Assembly (NCBI GenBank): GCA_035524495.1
Contig: DATKOR010000003.1
Location: 1 to 7,845, forward strand
Direction of reading: 5' to 3'
DNA: 7,845 nucleotides
Source: CAIKZZ01 sp035524495
Lineage (GTDB): Bacteria > Pseudomonadota > Gammaproteobacteria > Steroidobacterales > Steroidobacteraceae
The notes beneath the pieces were generated by a model that worked only from the letters and a program-made list of their open reading frames with translations, did no database searches and was not told where the DNA came from. The translations under genes and the position numbers were made by a program. Positions 6,835 through 7,845 of this stretch are shown piece after piece. Position 1 is the stretch's first letter. Every line of letters starts with the position of its first letter.

Positions 6835-7845
6835 TCAGCCGCCCTGCGAGCGCGCGATCCACTCGTCGACGAAGCGCTCGAGCAGCGTCAGCGGCACGGC
6901 GCCGTCCTCGAGCACCACCGCGTGGAAGTCGCGCAGGTTGAACTTCGGGCCGAGCGCGCGCTTCGCCTTCTCGCGCAGCGCCAGGATCTTGAGCTGGCCG
7001 ACCTTGTAGGCGCAGGCCTGGCCGGGCAACGCCATGTAGCGCTCGACCTCGGTGACCACGGTCGCCTCGGGCAGGCCGGTCTCGCGCTCCTCGAAATCGA
7101 TCGCCTGCTCGCGGGTCCAGCCCTTGGCGTGCAGGCCGGTGTCGTCGACGAGCCGCACCGCGCGCAGCATGTCGTCCTGCAGCCGGCCGAGGCGACCGAG
7201 CGGATCGCCCTCGTACATGCCGATCTCGTCGGCGAGCTGCTCGGCGTACAGCGCCCAGCCTTCCGCGTAGGCGGCGTAGATCGTCTGCTGGCGGATCAGC
7301 GGCACGCCCTTCAGGTTCTGCGCGGTCGAGATCTGGAAGTGGTGGCCGGGGATGCCCTCGTGGTAGGTCACCGACTTCATCTCCCAGGTCGGCAGGTCGT
7401 TCATGTCGCGCAGGTTCGCGAAGTAGGTGCCGGGCCGCGATCCGTCCATCGCGGCCGCCTCGTAGTACGCGGCCGCGGTGCCCTTCTCGGACGACGGCGG
7501 CACGCGCTCGACCACCAGGCGCGTCTTCGGCAGCGTGCGGAAGTACGCCGGCATCTTCGCGCTGACCTCGTCGAGGATCTGCTGGTAGCGCGCGAGCGCC
7601 TGCTGGCGGCCGGCATCGGTGTTCGGGTACAGGAACCGCGGATCCTTGGTGAGCTGCTGCACGCGCTCGGCGACGCTGCCGGCCACGAGGCCCTGCGAGC
7701 GCAGCAGCGCGTCCATCTCGGCGCCGATGCGCGCGACCTCGGCGAGCCCGAGCGCGTGGATCTGGTCCGCTGAGTAGGCGGTGGTCGTGAACTGCCGCAG
7801 CATCGCCGCGTAATAGGCGGCGCCGTCCGGCAGCCGGTCGACGCC
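6835..7845 (-). CDS. DUF885 family metallopeptidase-like protein, C-terminal part (336 aa visible)
   Basis: The gene enters from the right edge; the frame stays open to base 7845 with family-like sequence (GVDRLPDGAAYYAAM), so the Met codon at 7801-7803 is internal and not the start. Family members (PF05960) are usually near 600 aa, so roughly 250 N-terminal residues, including any signal peptide, lie outside. The visible part carries YHEGIPGHHFQ (bases 7339-7362 encode HEGIPGHH, residues 162-169 of the fragment) and the downstream AYAEGWALYAEQ with Glu195. This HE...GH plus distal Glu arrangement fits zinc binding and resembles M32-type carboxypeptidases. Conserved LQDDMLRAVRLVDDTGLH and a C-terminal GQACAYKVGQLKI segment follow. 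It probably acts as a peptidase, often exported in relatives, but substrate is unknown. It ends 97 bp upstream of prpD on the same strand; there is no sign of functional linkage. Confidence 0.88.
   Translation of the reverse strand, partial: GVDRLPDGAAYYAAMLRQFTTTAYSADQIHALGLAEVARIGAEMDALLRSQGLVAGSVAERVQQLTKDPRFLYPNTDAGRQQALARYQQILDEVSAKMPAYFRTLPKTRLVVERVPPSSEKGTAAAYYEAAAMDGSRPGTYFANLRDMNDLPTWEMKSVTYHEGIPGHHFQISTAQNLKGVPLIRQQTIYAAYAEGWALYAEQLADEIGMYEGDPLGRLGRLQDDMLRAVRLVDDTGLHAKGWTREQAIDFEERETGLPEATVVTEVERYMALPGQACAYKVGQLKILALREKAKRALGPKFNLRDFHAVVLEDGAVPLTLLERFVDEWIARSQGG

Noticed and set aside
6736..7773. Plus-strand 345-codon open frame antisense to the DUF885 gene
   Set aside because: Same mirror-frame pattern, rich in Arg, Leu, Val and His, with no motif. 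The opposite strand carries HEGIPGHH and other conserved segments.
7801..7803. Met codon as possible start of the DUF885 gene
   Set aside because: The frame remains open to the window edge with sequence typical of the family, and the family is far longer than the 322 codons this start would give.

Overview
The window is very G+C-rich and almost fully coding, with third codon positions nearly always G or C. The gene set (a PHA-synthase-like DUF3141 hydrolase, phosphotransacylase, acetate-family kinase, FabI, PrpD and a DUF885 metallopeptidase) and the strong PrpD match to the Enterobacteria/Burkholderia type suggest a proteobacterial chromosome, probably a high-GC beta- or gammaproteobacterium. 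The exact taxon cannot be fixed from this sequence. No RNA gene, mobile element, CRISPR array, phage gene or pseudogene was seen.

Left part (4-5255, plus strand): four tightly packed genes that look like one operon. They are a 763-aa DUF3141 alpha/beta-hydrolase with a Cys-Asp-His triad like that of PHA synthases, a 318-aa phosphate acetyl/butyryltransferase, a 403-aa acetate/propionate-type kinase and a 260-aa FabI-type enoyl reductase. Gene gaps are 8 bp, 4 bp and a 4-bp GTGA overlap, so translation is probably coupled. The operon promoter lies left of the window.

Right part (5289-7845, minus strand): prpD (2-methylcitrate dehydratase, 482 aa) converges on fabI. Only 33 bp separate the two stop codons, and this gap holds a GC-rich hairpin. 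Upstream of prpD is a 97-bp gap with a weak promoter candidate and an inverted repeat. Beyond it lies the 3' part of a DUF885 metallopeptidase-like gene that runs off the right edge.

How the genes may work together: the phosphotransacylase and kinase turn a short acyl-CoA into free acid plus ATP through an acyl-phosphate. The neighbouring PHA-synthase-like enzyme and enoyl reductase suggest the acyl group comes from 3-hydroxyacyl-CoA/PHA metabolism rather than only from acetyl-CoA. One possible route, which is inference, is 3-hydroxybutyryl-CoA to crotonyl-CoA to butyryl-CoA to butyryl-phosphate to butyrate. It would regenerate NAD+ and yield ATP. The hydratase step, which I recall as a MaoC domain fused to the phosphotransacylase in some relatives, is absent from the protein here. 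PrpD adds a link to propionyl-CoA catabolism but is transcribed separately.
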